Shown here: positions 45,109 to 57,154 of the stretch, in pieces | How the letters are laid out: each line of letters opens with the position of its first letter | Position numbering within the stretch: position 1 is the first letter of the stretch | Source of the DNA: Lathyrus oleraceus | Taxonomy: Eukaryota; Streptophyta; Magnoliopsida; Fabales; Fabaceae | Length of the DNA stretch: 64,000 nucleotides | NCBI RefSeq assembly: GCF_024323335.1 | Contig: NC_066581.1 | Location: forward strand, 300,515,536-300,579,535 | Reading direction: 5' to 3' | Position numbers and translations under genes: made by a program | Notes under the pieces: model-generated | What the model saw: the letters and a program-made list of their open reading frames with translations, nothing else | What the model was told of the DNA's origin: nothing | Database searches by the model: none

Positions 45109-47067
45109 ATGAATCCTGAGAGAAGAGGCACTTTTCAGTTCAAATACAAGAACATGGACCTTACCAGCCTGCAGAAGTTGAGTGCCAAAATAACACCACT
45201 CAAACTCAACAACTTTGTACAAAACTATGGAAGAATTCTGGACATCCTGAATGAGAAGATGGACATGATGACCGCAGTGACTATTGCTCAGTTCTATGAT
45301 CCACCTCTACGTTGTTTCACATTTTCTGACTTCCAGTTGGCTCCTACTTTGGAGGAGGTTGAGAGGATCATAGGCCGGAATTTGAAGGATCACAGTCCAT
45401 TTCCTAAGCTTGATGAAGATATTCCTCCCAAGAGAATAGCTTCAGCTTTGGGTCTGAAAGTTTCTGAAGTCGTGGATAATTGGGATGTGAGGGGACCTTT
45501 CAGTGGTTTTTCTAGGAAGTTCTTGGAAGATCAGGCCAAGAAGATGGAAAAAGAAGGGAATTGGGAAGCCTTTTATGCTGTGTTAGCCGTGTTGGTATAT
45601 GGGATAGTTCTCTTCCCAAATATTGACCATTTCGTGGACCACCTGGCGGTGAGAATTTTCCTCTCTGGTAACCCTGTACCATTCCTCTTGGCAGATCTCT
45701 ACTACACTCTCCATGATCGTCATGAGAGGAAGGGAGGAATTGTCTTATGTTGCGCACAGTTGTTGCACGCCTGGTTTAGATCCCACATGCCCGAAGAGGG
45801 TCCTTTTGTCTCCAAGGAACTCAAGCCCTTCCAGAAGTTAGCTTCCCTCACCTCTAGTCATGTTAAGTGGTATATCAGGGATTGGGAAACCGAGAATGTG
45901 ATTGTCAGCATTGGAGACTTTCCCAATGTGCCGTTGATAGGAACCAAGGGTTGCATCAACTATAACCCCATGTTATCTCTAAGGCAACATGGGTACCCTA
46001 TGAATGGCCCTCCAAAAGCTGAAGCTCTAGAGCCTTTCATCTTACATGGTGTTGAAGCGGATCATCCCATGGTGAAAAAGATCAAGAGGTCTTGGCAAGC
46101 AGTTATCAGGAAAGGTAAGGAGTTGGGTAAGAGAAATGTCATTGCCCAAGAGCCTTACACTTGTTGGGTTAGAGAGAGGGTTCAGATGATTAAACTCCCT
46201 TATCCATTTGATCCTTCTATCTATCCATTGGTTCCGGAGCCAGAACCCATATTACCTGAAGATGTAGAGAGGCTCAACAACCGTATCAAGGAGTTGGAAT
46301 TGGAAAATGCTGATTTGAGAATCAGGCTTGGCCGAGTCTCGATAGAGAATGGGAACTTGAAAGACGATCAACAAAAGAAGGACAAAGAGCTTGAAGTCTC
46401 CAACAAAAGAGCTAGAGAGTCTGAAGCAAGGAGGGAAAAGTTTGGACAAGCGCTCTATAGCACTAAATTTGTGTTCAAATCAAAGGAAGAAGAGTTAGAT
46501 AGAGCTTTACTCCGGATTCAAAAGCTCAACAAGACTTTGGAGCTGACCCTTGAAATGAAAAGGGAAGCACGGTTGATTTCTGAGATTCATACTCGTGAAT
46601 TGGAGAATACCATTCAGAAATACAAGGATACTCTGGAACGTGAGAAGCTGAAGACCGAAGAGTCAGAAAGAGTGTGCACACGATTGAAACATCATTTGGA
46701 TCGAGCCGACGCTAGAATCCAGGCACTTGAGGGTGGGGATCAGGATGCTGCCTATATGGTGTTGCTAAATGAATGCAGATATTGGAGAAACCTCTATAGG
46801 GACATAGAGGTGACCAAGGCTGAAGACGTGCGCATTATCCAAGATCTCCAAGGGATTTACACTGAGTGGAAGGGCAAATTTCTGAAGCTGTCCGGATTTG
46901 CGAGTTCCATCATGCAAGAACTACCTGAGAAGCTGCAAGAAGCTGATTGGTGCATGTGTCCAGAAAACACCCCGCATCAAGTCTATAATTTCATTAAGTT
47001 TTGTAAGGCAATGTTAGAAGGGTTGACTACCGACCTTGCTACGGTTCGGAAAGCCCATAAACCATGA
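45109..47067 (+). CDS. Ogre ORF1 protein, copy 1, 652 aa
   Basis: An intact ORF upstream of gag, a defining feature of Ogre elements; its function is not known. Residues 61-80 carry QFYDPPLRCFTFSDFQLAPT, the signature of the plant domain I know as DUF7745. The conserved globular part covers about residues 20-330 and includes a VLVYGIVLFPN hydrophobic segment near 160-175. Residues about 381-545 form a long charged coiled coil (RLNNRIKELELENADLRIRL and similar). The C-terminal 100 residues hold VLLNECRYWRN and CMCPENTPHQVYNFIKFCK. Start chosen: the first ATG in frame, after the leader. The second copy (57155-59113) has 11 amino-acid differences out of 14 base changes counted by eye, so the copies have drifted without protein-level constraint. 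Confidence 0.9.
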   Translation: MNPERRGTFQFKYKNMDLTSLQKLSAKITPLKLNNFVQNYGRILDILNEKMDMMTAVTIAQFYDPPLRCFTFSDFQLAPTLEEVERIIGRNLKDHSPFPKLDEDIPPKRIASALGLKVSEVVDNWDVRGPFSGFSRKFLEDQAKKMEKEGNWEAFYAVLAVLVYGIVLFPNIDHFVDHLAVRIFLSGNPVPFLLADLYYTLHDRHERKGGIVLCCAQLLHAWFRSHMPEEGPFVSKELKPFQKLASLTSSHVKWYIRDWETENVIVSIGDFPNVPLIGTKGCINYNPMLSLRQHGYPMNGPPKAEALEPFILHGVEADHPMVKKIKRSWQAVIRKGKELGKRNVIAQEPYTCWVRERVQMIKLPYPFDPSIYPLVPEPEPILPEDVERLNNRIKELELENADLRIRLGRVSIENGNLKDDQQKKDKELEVSNKRARESEARREKFGQALYSTKFVFKSKEEELDRALLRIQKLNKTLELTLEMKREARLISEIHTRELENTIQKYKDTLEREKLKTEESERVCTRLKHHLDRADARIQALEGGDQDAAYMVLLNECRYWRNLYRDIEVTKAEDVRIIQDLQGIYTEWKGKFLKLSGFASSIMQELPEKLQEADWCMCPENTPHQVYNFIKFCKAMLEGLTTDLATVRKAHKP

Positions 47068-47350
47068 GCACGTTGTTTGTATTTGAACTTGAATATGAGA
47101 TTAATGAAAAATCGCTTTTGAGATTCGTTTTATTGTGTTTCATTGCCTTATTATTTTACATATTTGCAAACAAGTGTTGTGACATTTTGAAATGAATGAT
47201 TGAAACTAACCAAGAGTTTTGCAAACAAAATGCATCCATACATGCATTCATGCATTTTCAAAACTAGAGTCTCATTCTGTCCTTTCTTCCTCCAGTTTCA
47301 CGCTGAATTTTCAACACCAATATAATACTCGTGCCCGAGCTCGTCAAAGG
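47068..47350 (+). other. Spacer between ORF1 and gag
   Basis: 283 bp, AT-rich, no ORF. It could serve as 3' UTR of an ORF1 message or as a region for internal initiation; the sequence does not decide this. Confidence 0.5.
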
Positions 47351-50300
47351 ATGGCAGATCAAGAGCATGAATTGGAGCGAGTGAGCTCAGAGCTCGAAGA
47401 CCTGCGTGGAAACATGGGTCAGGTCATGGAGATATTGCAGGTCATCAGGGCAAAGTTAGATACCCAAACAACGGTTGTTTCTGAAATCGCAGGTCCATCG
47501 ATTAAACCCCAACCTGCGAGAGCGGTACCAACAACCTGGCCAACCTATGGTTTACCTCCCGGTTTCACGCCTACAGTGGAAGGCGCCCCTGGTTTTGCAC
47601 CATCCGCTCAGTAGACGGCTCCTCTACCAACCATCAATGAAAATCATCCTGTGGTTCACACGTTCGCACCTCCTCTCGTTCGTGCGCATGTGCAACCCTA
47701 CTTCGAGGATCAGCAACATGCTCCAGACTTTTCAGATGAAGATGAGGAAAGGCAAGAGGACCTAAGAGGGATGAAGGAGAATTACCAGATGCTGGAAAAG
47801 AGATTGAGGGCTATGGAAGGTGACCAAGTTTTTGGTGCCACCGCTAAGGAGATGTGTTTGGTATCGGGTCTTGTGATTCCTGCGAAGTTCAAGACCCCAG
47901 ATTTCGATAAGTATGAGGGCCACTCGTGTCCTAAGAGTCACCTTATTATGTACTATCGAAAAATGGCTGCGCATGTAGAGGATGACAAGCTTATGATACA
48001 TTGCTTCCAGGACAGCTTGAGGGGTGCTCCCTCCAAGTGGTACCTAAGCCTTGATCAAAGCAGGATTCGTTGCTTCCAGGACTTATCTGATGCCTTCATC
48101 CAACATTACAAGTATAACATGGATATGGCCCCAGATAGGAGACAACTACTCAGTATGTCCCAGAAAGACAAGGAGTCTTTTAAGGAATACGCGCAAAGAT
48201 GGAGGGAAGTGGCCTCGCAAGTCGAACCACCTCTGGCTGAGAAGGAATTAGCGGATTGGTTCATGGATACAGTTAAACCTGTGTTTTATGAAAGAATGGT
48301 GAGTAGTGTATCTGCAAGTTTCTCTGACCTGGTCGCTGTAGGCATAAAGGTCGATCTTGGATTGAAGAATGGAAAGATGACGACTACCTCTGAAACATCT
48401 GGTAGTAATGCCAAAAAGTTTCCTGGAGGATTTCAAAGAAAGAAGGAGGGGGATACAAATGCAGTATCAACCAGTCAAAGGAGGAGTCATTCATGGAAGA
48501 AACAACACCAATTTACTCAACAACACCAATTTTCTCAACAACAACCAACTTATCCAGTACAATATGTCCAACAACCGTATGTGGCAGTTGTCACGCCAAA
48601 TTTTAACCAATCACAAGCTTCTGTTTATCCACCCGCTCAACAAGCGCCAATATACCAGCAGGCACCAGCGCCACCTGCTTATCAACAGCCGAGGGCACAG
48701 GCTCCTCGTCCACAAAATCCTCAAAATCAAAATAGGGTACAGGGAAGTAGACTTCCGTTTGCTTCAATCCCTATGACATACACTGAATTGTACCCATCAT
48801 TGCTACAGAAAGGGTTAGTGACTCCCAGATCTTTGGGTCCTCCACCAAATCCTTTGCCTCCGTGGTACAATCCAGATGCCCATTGTCCTTTCCATGGGGA
48901 TGCCCCTGGACATGATTTAGAAGGATGTTATGCTTTAAAGCATATTGTGCGAGACCTGGTTGAAAAGAAGATTCTGTCATTTCGAGACGTCGGACCCAAT
49001 GTCAAAAGTAACCCTTTGCCAGCACATGGTGATGTCAATGCTGTCGAGGATGTTTCTGATGTGTGTGTAATCAAGAACGTAGAAGATGTTAAAACTCCGT
49101 TGCTAGCGCTTCATGCAGGATTGGTGAGGGCTAGATTGATTGACGCATGTCACGATAGTTGTGAGGAATGTGCCATTCAGCCAAAAGGATGTAAAGTGGT
49201 ACGAAACGACATTCAGAATTTGATGAATCAAGGTGTTTTACAAATTTCTGGTCCAGCAATAAATGAGGAAGTTTCGGTCATTGAACCCATTTTTAATATA
49301 CCAGAACCGTTTGAGGTAACTTATCACAGAAGAGATGATGTTCATCCGTCACCTGTGGTGGTATGCATGCATACACCATTTCCTTTTGAAAGTACCAAGG
49401 CATTACCCTGGAAGTACGGCATAACAATGGTAGATGGAGTGGTAGATGGAAAGCACGAAGTTGCTGAAAATGAGAAAGGCTTGAAGAATGTTGACGCCGA
49501 CATCACTAACATCGCAGGAACAAGCAGGATGACCCGCAGTGGTCGGATTTATACTCCCAATTTTGATGTGAACCCTCAAGAGCCAACAAGGGGAGCTGTA
49601 AATGTAAATCCTACCCCAGAACGTGGAGGGGCACAGCCGGCTGTGCAAACAGATGAAGCAAGTGAGTTCCTAAGGATAATAAAGAAATCTGACTACAAGA
49701 TAGTTGATCAGTTGCATCAAACACCATCAAAAATATCTATCTTGTCTTTGCTTCTGAATTCCGAAGCTCATAGGGAGGCTCTGCTGAAAGTGCTTGCTCA
49801 GGCTCATGTTACCCAAGATATAACGGTCGGCCAATTCGATGGAGTGGTCGCCAATATCACAGCCTGCAACACTCTAAGCTTCAGTAATGAAGAGCTGCCC
49901 AAAGAGGGGAAGAATCACAACCACGCTCTGCATGTATCCATAAAGTGCCAAGAAGATGCTCTGGCCAGAGTTTTAGTTGACACTAGATCGTCCCTCAATG
50001 TTCTACCAAAGAGGGCACTTGCTAAATTGTCTTATCAAGGTTCAGAGTTGAAACCTAGTGCGCTTGTGGTGAAAGCATTTGATGGTTCGCGAAGGACAGT
50101 AGTTGGGGAGGTAGAGTTACCGATACAGATTGGACCGCATGTATTCCCCATCAATTTCCAAGTCATGGACATAAATCCAGCTTATAGCTGCCTTTTGGGA
50201 CGCCCATGGATACATGCTGCTGGGGCAGTAACTTCTACTCTACATCAAAAGATGAAGTTCGTTGTCGATAACAAGCTCGTTATTGTCTCAGGTGAAGAGG

Positions 50301-50766
50301 ACTTTATTATCAGTCAACTCTCCTCTTTCCGTTATATTGAGGCTGATGAGGATGCCTTAGAAACCTCCTTTCAAGCCCTAGAAATATCCAATGCCACACT
50401 TGAAGAGGTTAAGGATCCTGTTGAGAAAGCTAGTTTGTCATTCGCTTCTTTGAAGAGTGCAAAATCAGCAGTTGAAAGTGGAGGCCCTGCAGGTTGGGGG
50501 CAAGTCATCAACGTCAATGAGAAAAATGACCGTTTTGGTTTGGGGTACAAGTCTTCTGCTAATGAAGGAGCCCTGGTCCCTGCAAAGGACCGTGTGCGGA
50601 GCATACAAGAGGTTTTCCTGAGCAAAGGATTTATCCATGGAGATCAAGTTGGTGCAGTGGAAGATGACACTGAAGATGGAGAAACATCGAATCTGATATA
50701 CCGGTGTGAAGCAGCCTTGACAAACTGGGAAGCGGTTGAGATTCCAGAAGTTTTTCCTGTGTCAAA
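47351..50766 (+). pseudogene. Ogre gag-protease, copy 1, with in-frame TAG and altered protease site
   Basis: ATG at 47351 (MADQEHELERVSSELEDLRG, a coiled-coil start usual for Ogre gag). A TAG at 47612-47614 follows codon 87. The same frame then stays open to 50770. Gag core residues about 180-360 (YYRKMAAHVEDDKLMIHCFQ, SWYLSLD-like KWYLSLD, LADWFMDTV), a Gln/Pro-rich linker, then a zinc knuckle variant at about 512 (CPFHGDAPGHDLEGC). The protease lies near residue 877: VLVDTRSSLNVLP, where the family has Gly in the D-T-G site and this copy has Arg. Both the TAG and the Arg are also in copy 2. The ORF ends at an intron donor, not a true stop. Confidence 0.85.
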
Positions 50767-51026
50767 GTAATTGTTGTTTTCCTTTGTGTTTTTTTGAAAA
50801 TCCTTAGCTCTGCCCAAGGCTAATGGATCATTTGTAGGGCCCCTTTTGAATTTCAAAAAAATCATTATGACAAATAAAGAGCATTTTGTTCAAATTCTTG
50901 TCGTTCATTTATCTGTTGTTTTTCTTAAAATGGCAATCCTTTCAAAAACTACAAAAATATTTTTTTACTTCTTTTGCATTTTATTTCCATTTTTCTAAAA
51001 AAGGACCATCATTAAAAAACATGCAG
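50767..51026 (+). other. Intron between protease and reverse transcriptase, copy 1, 260 bp
   Basis: The donor GTAATT lies inside the last codons of the gag-pro ORF, and the acceptor is CATGCAG at 51020-51026. Removal joins the frame directly to the RT ORF (..FPVSK / IINKPVEFDDP) and removes the TAA at 50768 and other stops. The region is T-rich before the acceptor. An intron at this point is an established feature of Ogre elements; the exact sites are my reading. Copy 2 has the same sites (62812-63073) with 2 extra bases. Confidence 0.75.
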
Positions 51027-54000
51027 AATAATCAATAAACCAGTTGAATTCGATGACCCCGCTACTTCCTATAATTTTGAACTCCCCATCTACCAAGCGG
51101 AAGAGGAGAGCGAGGAAGATTGTGATTTCCCAGAAGAACTGGAAAGGATGCTCGAGCACGAGTCAAAGGCCCTTCAGCCACATCAAGAACCAGTGGAAAC
51201 AATCAACCTTGGCACTGAAGAGGACAAGAAAGAGGTCAAAGTTGGGACTACACTTGAGGCAAGCATCAGGGAAAGATTGATCAAGTTGCTATATGAATAT
51301 GTAGATGTATTTGCTTGGTCATATCAGGATATGCCAGGTTTAGATACTGATATTGTGGTCCACAAGCTACCACTACAACCAGATTGTCCGCCAGTGAAGC
51401 AGAAGCTCCGAAGAGCAAGACCCGACATGGCTCTAAAGATTTGTGACGAGGTGAAACGTCAATTTGATGCCGGTTTTCTAGCAGTTGCAAAGTACCCTCA
51501 ATGGGTAGCCAACATTGTGCCAGTACCCAAAAAGGATGGCAAGGTCAGGATGTGTGTTGATTATAGGGATTTAAACAAAGCTAGTCCAAAGGACGATTTC
51601 CCCCTGCCACATATTGACACTCTGGTAGACAACACTGCTAAGTTCGCAGTCTTCTCCTTTATGGACGGATTCTCGGGTTATAATCAAATCAAGATGGATC
51701 CAGAAGACATGGAAAAGACCACATTCATCACCCCTTGGGGAACATTTTGCTACAAGGTAATGCCATTTGGTCTCAAAAATGCTGGGGCAACTTACCAAAG
51801 AGCAATGGTCACCTTTTCCATGATATGATGCATAAGGAAATTGAGGTTTATGTGGATGATATGATTGCAAAATCTCAAAGTGAAGAGGATCACATAGACC
51901 ACTTGCAAAATCTATTTGAGCGTCTTCAGAAATTTCGACTACGACTAAATCCTGCTAAATGCACCTTCGGTGTCCGATCCGGAAAGTTGCTTGGCTTCAT
52001 CGTCAGTCAGCGAGGAATTGAGGTGGATCCAGACAAGGTTAGGGCAATACAAGAAATGCCTGCTCCGCGTACAGAGAAAGAAGTTAGAGGATTCCTGGGA
52101 CGTTTGAACTACATCTCTAGGTTTATATCTCATATGACTGCTACGTGTGAACCTATATTCAAGTTGCTCAGAAAAGATCAAGCAGTTGAATGGAGTTCTG
52201 ACTGCCAAATGGCTTTTGAGAGAATCGGACAATCCCTGCAAGAGCCCCCTATTCTAATTCCACCTGTCCAGGGGAGACCACTCTTTATGTACTTAACTGT
52301 GCTTGAAAAGACAATGGGATGTGTGTTGGGACAACATGACGAAACCGGTCGAAAGGAACATGTTATCTACTATCTAAGTAAGAGATTTACCGATTGTGAA
52401 ACCCGATATTCACTCTTGGAGAAAACTTGTTGTGCTTTAGCATGGGCCGCTCGTCGTCTAAGACAATACATGATTTGTCACACTACTTTGTTGATCTCAA
52501 AAATGGATCCAATAAAGTACATATTCGAAAAGCCTGCTTTGACTGGAAGACTCGCCCGTTGGCAGATGTTATTATCTGAGTACGACATCCAATACGTGTC
52601 TCAAAAGCCATCAAAGGAAGTGTGTTGTCTGATTACCTGGAAAACCAACCCGTTGAAGATTACCAGTCGTTGAAATTTGACTTCCCTGATGAAGACATTA
52701 TGGTAGTGAAAGACTGTGAAATCCCAGGACTTGATGAAGGACCTGAACCCGGATCTCGGTGGAAACTCATGTTCGATGGTTCCTCCAATTACATGGGGCA
52801 TGGCGTAGGAGCTGTCCTGTTGAATCCGGATGGTGGATACACTCCTTTTACAGCAAGGTTGTGTTTTGATTGCACGAACAATATAGCAGAATATGAGGCG
52901 TGCATCCTAGGCATTGAAGCAGCCATTGATCTCCGAATCAAAATCCTTGAAGTATGTGGAGACTCAGCCTTGGTGATATACCAAGTCAAGGGCGAATGGG
53001 AAACCCGTGATACCAAGTTGATCCCATATCGTGCCTATGTCATGGAATTAATAAAATACTTTGACGAAATCACTTTCCGTCATATCCCGAGAACTGAGAA
53101 TCAAATTGCTGATGCTTTGGCTATGTTGGCTTCAATGTACCAAGTTAGATTCCATAATGAAGCACCTCTCATTCAGATCGAGCGGAAAGTTGAGCCTGCC
53201 TACTGCCAGTCAGTTGAAGAAGAAGCCGATGGTAAACCCTGGTTTCACGACATCAAATGCTTTTTGCAAAATCAAGAATATCCAACAGATGCAACAAACC
53301 TTGACAAGAAAACATTGAGGAAGTTAGCATCCAAATTCTTCTTGAGCAATGGTGTGTTGTACAAGAGAAATCACGACATGATTCTGCTCAGATGCGTGGA
53401 TGGACGTGAAGCGGACATGTTGATCAAGGAGATTCATGAAGGATCCTTTGGAACCCATGCCAATGGGCATGCCATGGCCAAGAAGATTTTGAGAGCTGGT
53501 TATTACTGGTTGACCATGGAATCTGACTGTTTCAATTATGCTAGAAAATGTCATAAATGCCAAATATATGCCGACAAAGTACACGTGCCTCCGACCCTAC
53601 TAAATGTTTTGACGTCACCTTGGCCTTTCTCAATGTGGGGCATCGACATGATTGGCGCCATCGAGCCTAAAGCTTCCAATGCTCACCGCTTCATCCTGGT
53701 TGCCATTGATTACTTTACCAAATGGGTAGAAGCCGCCTCTTACGCTAATGTGACAAAACAAGTGGTTGCACGGTTTCTCAAGAAAGAGATCATTTGCCGT
53801 TATGGAATTCCAAGCCGGATCATCACAGATAATGGGACAAATCTAAACAATAAGACCATGAAAGAATTATGCGAGAGCTTCAAGATTGAGCACCATAATT
53901 CTTCACCATATCGTCCAAAGATGAATGGCGCTGTTGAAGCCGCTAACAAAAACATCAAGAAGATCCTGCAGAAAATGGTAAAAACCTATAAGGATTGGCA

Positions 54001-54487
54001 CGAAATGCTACCCTTCGCATTGCATGGATATCGGACTTCCGTCCGCACTTCAACAGGGGCAACCCCGTTCTCTTTGGTATATGGGATGGAAGCAGTTCTC
54101 CCAATTGAAGTAGAGATACCTTCAATGAGAATCTTGATGGAAACCAAGCTAGAAGATGCTGAGTGGATTCAAAATAGATTTGATCAGTTGAACCTCATAG
54201 ATGAGAAGCGATTGACTTCTTTGTGCCATGGACAATTATACCAGAAACGGCTTAAAAGGGCTTTTGACAAGAAAGTACGTGTTCGGGAATTCAGAGAAGG
54301 AGACCTCGTGCTTAAGAAGATCTTGCCAATACACAAGGATTCACGCGGGAAGTGGACTCCCAATTATGAAGGCCCATATGTTATGAAGAAAGCTTTCTCC
54401 GGAGGTGCCTTGATTCTCACAACTATGGATGATGAAGAACTCTCACACCCCGTGAACTCTGATGCAGTTAAAAAATATTATGCCTAA
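51027..54487 (+). pseudogene. Ogre RT / RNase H / archaeal-type RNase H / integrase, copy 1, two frameshifts
   Basis: RT: VPKKDGKVRMCVDYRDLNKA, then FSFMDGFSGYNQIKM and EVYVDDMIAKS, with YVDD at about 51848-51860. First RNase H at about 52260-52600 (CALAWAARRLRQYM, then LSEYDIQYVSQ). Second RNase H at about 52755-53150: FDGSSN, NNIAEYEACILG, VCGDSALV, QIADALA, the archaeal-type domain of the Tat clade with its acidic residues present. Integrase: HHCC zinc region at about 53425-53570 (ending RKCHKC), acidic sites in WGIDMIG, IITDNGT and GAVEAANK. Two single-base deletions break the frame, one at 51811-51815 in RT (copy 2 has one more C) and one near 52607 between the RNase H domains. It ends AVKKYYA with TAA. 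Catalytic residues are kept but no full protein can be made. Confidence 0.9.
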
Positions 54488-54497
54488 TAAAAACCCG

Positions 54498-54686
54498 CTA
54501 AATCGAAAACCTGAAAGGGCGATTTAGGCAAAAAGGGTATCCCGGTGGACTGAAAACCCGAAAGGACGGTCCAGGCAAAAGTTAGGGATGAATAAAAATG
54601 GTAGCTCGCTAAGTTGAAAACATGAAAAGACGACTTAGGCAAAAAGGAGCGTCCCGGTGGATCGAAAACCCGAAAAGGCGATCCAG
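54498..54686 (+). ncRNA. Array of four covarying hairpins in the Ogre 3' UTR
   Basis: Four tandem stem-loops begin 11 bp after the integrase stop: stems CTAAATCG/CGATTTAG (54498-54527), TGGACTG/CGGTCCA (54546-54573), CTAAGTTG/CGACTTAG (54609-54638) and TGGATCG/CGATCCA (54658-54685). All share a loop of the form AAAACCYGAAARG, whose CC/GG can form an inner pair, and are followed by GCAAAA. Stem bases differ between units, but every change keeps a pair (A-T to G-C, C-G to T-A, some G-T). This is a structural RNA element of the transcript, not a gene; its function is unknown. Confidence 0.65.
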
Positions 54687-54689
54687 GCA

Positions 54690-55356
54690 AAAGTTAGGGG
54701 CATAAAGGCATAAACTGCATCAGTTGTTACTGATTAACACCGAAGAATTAGAGGTGGAAGATTAATCCAGTCACTCCCCTTAGGAGCAGGGTTTTTGGGG
54801 GATCATATCTATTAAGGATGTTAGTGGTCACTGAATTCAATGTAAACCTTTCCTTATTGCGATTTTCAAAAAAATTGTAACACTCTATGGAGCTACGCCA
54901 TTTGTGTGCTACCATTCTTGAATAAAATACAAGTTTTTTCCAATCATTGTTAGTTGTGTTCATCTACGCTTTTCTTTGTTATGCAAAAGGTCATTTATTG
55001 TTAATAATGAAGTTTTGAAACTTGGAAAAAGAATTTGAAACTTAGAACAAATTACTTTGTATATGTGAAAATCAAAGGAAAATCATTTGTTTCCCCGAAA
55101 GGCTCAAAGTTTGCATAAATACGCCAGGATCACCAACAAAAGTCCCCATGGAGTACAACTTATTAATCCTCTAGAAGGATGGACCTTTGTTTATTTATAA
55201 CTGTCAATCATGATAGTTTCTCCTCTGGACGCGCCTGTTAATTGTACGGGTATGAGTTATTGGTGTTGAGGAATCAGAATCTCTGTCCCTACAAACACCC
55301 AATCTGCCAAGTGTCAGCATTCTCATAATCATGATCATTCATATATCATGCATTCA
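54690..55356 (+). other. Rest of the Ogre 3' UTR, no recognised 3' LTR start
   Basis: AT-rich with no ORF of note. CCCCATGGAGTACAAC near 55144 echoes the AGTA-loop hairpin of the LTR ends. The expected polypurine tract and TGTCATACCCC are not present before 55357, where the sequence switches into LTR. Confidence 0.55.
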
Positions 55357-56185
55357 AAAGATGGAAATGGAACATGGTGTATACCATGCACTCCTGAGGC
55401 TAGGATTCGAGATGTATATCTCGCTCATCCAAGTTCTCGCCATCACTCAAAATACATCCAACCAATCAAACCCTTTTCTCGCCGCCGTGCGATTAATCAA
55501 AAACCTTTTTCATAAATGAAAGATATATTGTCTTAAGTGATACAAAACAATGTTTCGGCCACGATTGTTGAGTAGAGATAAATGACGCTTTTCCGAATGT
55601 AGATTTATAAATCCGTTCGATGTGTGGTACGCGTCCACTCCTCATCTGTTTTGGGTAAAACGATGTTTTTGTCGATTAATACAGTATAGTTTTCGCTAAA
55701 ATCGACCAACAAACAAACATTTTTCTACCCAGAACTACGTAAGCCTTGATTTCTCTTTTGAGATACGTAGGAGCAGGATTTTTAAATCTTGTCAGGCCCA
55801 CTAATAAAAAACTTAGGTTTAGTCCTTCGTTAAAAAATCCAAAAACTTTATCCCCTCTTCTATTCTTTCTTTCCCACCTAATAAACTGAAAAGCCTAACT
55901 TTCCAAACTAACATTAACGCACACAACTGACCTAATGGTTCCCGTTGAGTACAACGGACGTGAGGGGTGCTAATACCTTCCCCTTGCGTAATCGACTCCC
56001 GAACCCTGATATTGGTTGCGATGACCATATCTTATCCTTTCATTTGTCTTGGGTTTTATCGATATTTCCCCTTTCCTTTTTAGGAATAAATAAAGTTCGG
56101 TGGCGACTCTGTTCAGTCCATCATTGCGAGCGTGCGATTGCGCTTCGCTTTGTAGTCGTATCCCCCATTTTTTCGAGGTGCGACA
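55357..56185 (+). repeat. Partial LTR (last 829 bp) at the junction of the two Ogre copies
   Basis: From AAAGATGGAAATGG on, this matches 43307-44135 almost exactly, including the third sub-repeat, the AGTA hairpin (55942-55957) and the poly(A) signal (56085-56094). The first 4034 bp of the LTR, with the captured genes, are absent. The bases AAAG are common to both sides of the junction. Confidence 0.9.
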
Positions 56186-56187
56186 GA

Positions 56188-56205
56188 TGGCGACTCTGCT
56201 GGGGA
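56188..56205 (+). other. Primer binding site, Ogre copy 2
   Basis: TGGCGACTCTGCTGGGGA, identical to 44138-44155 and again two bases after CGACA. Confidence 0.85.
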
Positions 56206-56394
56206 GTCAAATGCACACTTGTTCCCTAAGCGAGTCAAGCCTAGTTAGGACGTTTGTGTACCTTTGTTTGTTTGATTGTGTGGCTTTTCTTTATTGTTTT
56301 ATTATCTTTATCATTATATTGTTATATTTGTTGGATATTGGTTCTATTGTGATTGTTGGTACTTGGGTATTTGATTGCAAACCATGTGGGAAAG

Positions 56395-56950
56395 ACTCTA
56401 CACCCGAGTCTAGAGTGAAAAAACATAAGATAATATGATGGTTGAGTAGTACAGACTCCCGAGGTGTATACTTCGTAAGAGTCGGTATGAGAACCTCACT
56501 TAGAGTAGATCTTTTTGCAAATATTGTCGCCCGAGGTGTATACCTCGTAAGCTTCGATGTTTCAAAGGGGTCCATGACTCTAAGAACCTTTTAGAACATT
56601 GAACCTTTAGCCAACTAGAAATGATGGTTGCGTAGTATGGATTCCCGAGGTGGATACTTCGTAAGGATCGATACGAGAACCTCGCTCAGAATAGATTCCC
56701 TAGATGGAGTTGATGACCGGAAAGTATTTTCCGTAAGCGTCAAACAGTCTTTCGAATCCATGACTCTGAGTACCCTGTCTAGAACCCAGTCGATGGTTGC
56801 GTAGTACGGACTCCCGAGGTGAATACTTCGTAAGGGTCGGTACGAGAACCTCACCCAGAATAGATTCCTTTGATGGAGTTGACGACCGGAAAGTATTTCC
56901 CGTAAGCGTCAAACATTCTTGTGAATCAATGACTCTGGGGATCCTTTGTA
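56395..56950 (+). repeat. Structured leader with hairpin units, Ogre copy 2
   Basis: The second copy of 44345-44900, with a handful of base changes (for example G to A at the copy of unit 1). The hairpin arms listed for copy 1 are unchanged. Downstream the A-run before ORF1 is 4 bp shorter. Confidence 0.85.
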
Positions 56951-57154
56951 ACAAAGCCCTAGATCATACCCGGTGAGAACCCCGTTTTGGAAAAAGCAAT
57001 CAAATTTATCCATACCTCGGACCTTTGAACTTATCCAAAAAAAAAAAAAAACAAAAAAACATTGCATCCATCCATCCATTCATTGCATATGCATAAAAAG
57101 CAAAACTCTTAGTTTGTTTCGCATTATTTTAGGAATCCAAGACTTGTTAGCAAG

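Noticed and set aside
54690..55356. A hidden start of a complete 3' LTR for Ogre copy 1
   Set aside because: No TGTCATACCCC or polypurine tract followed by LTR-like U3 was seen; the first sequence shared with the LTR is at 55357.
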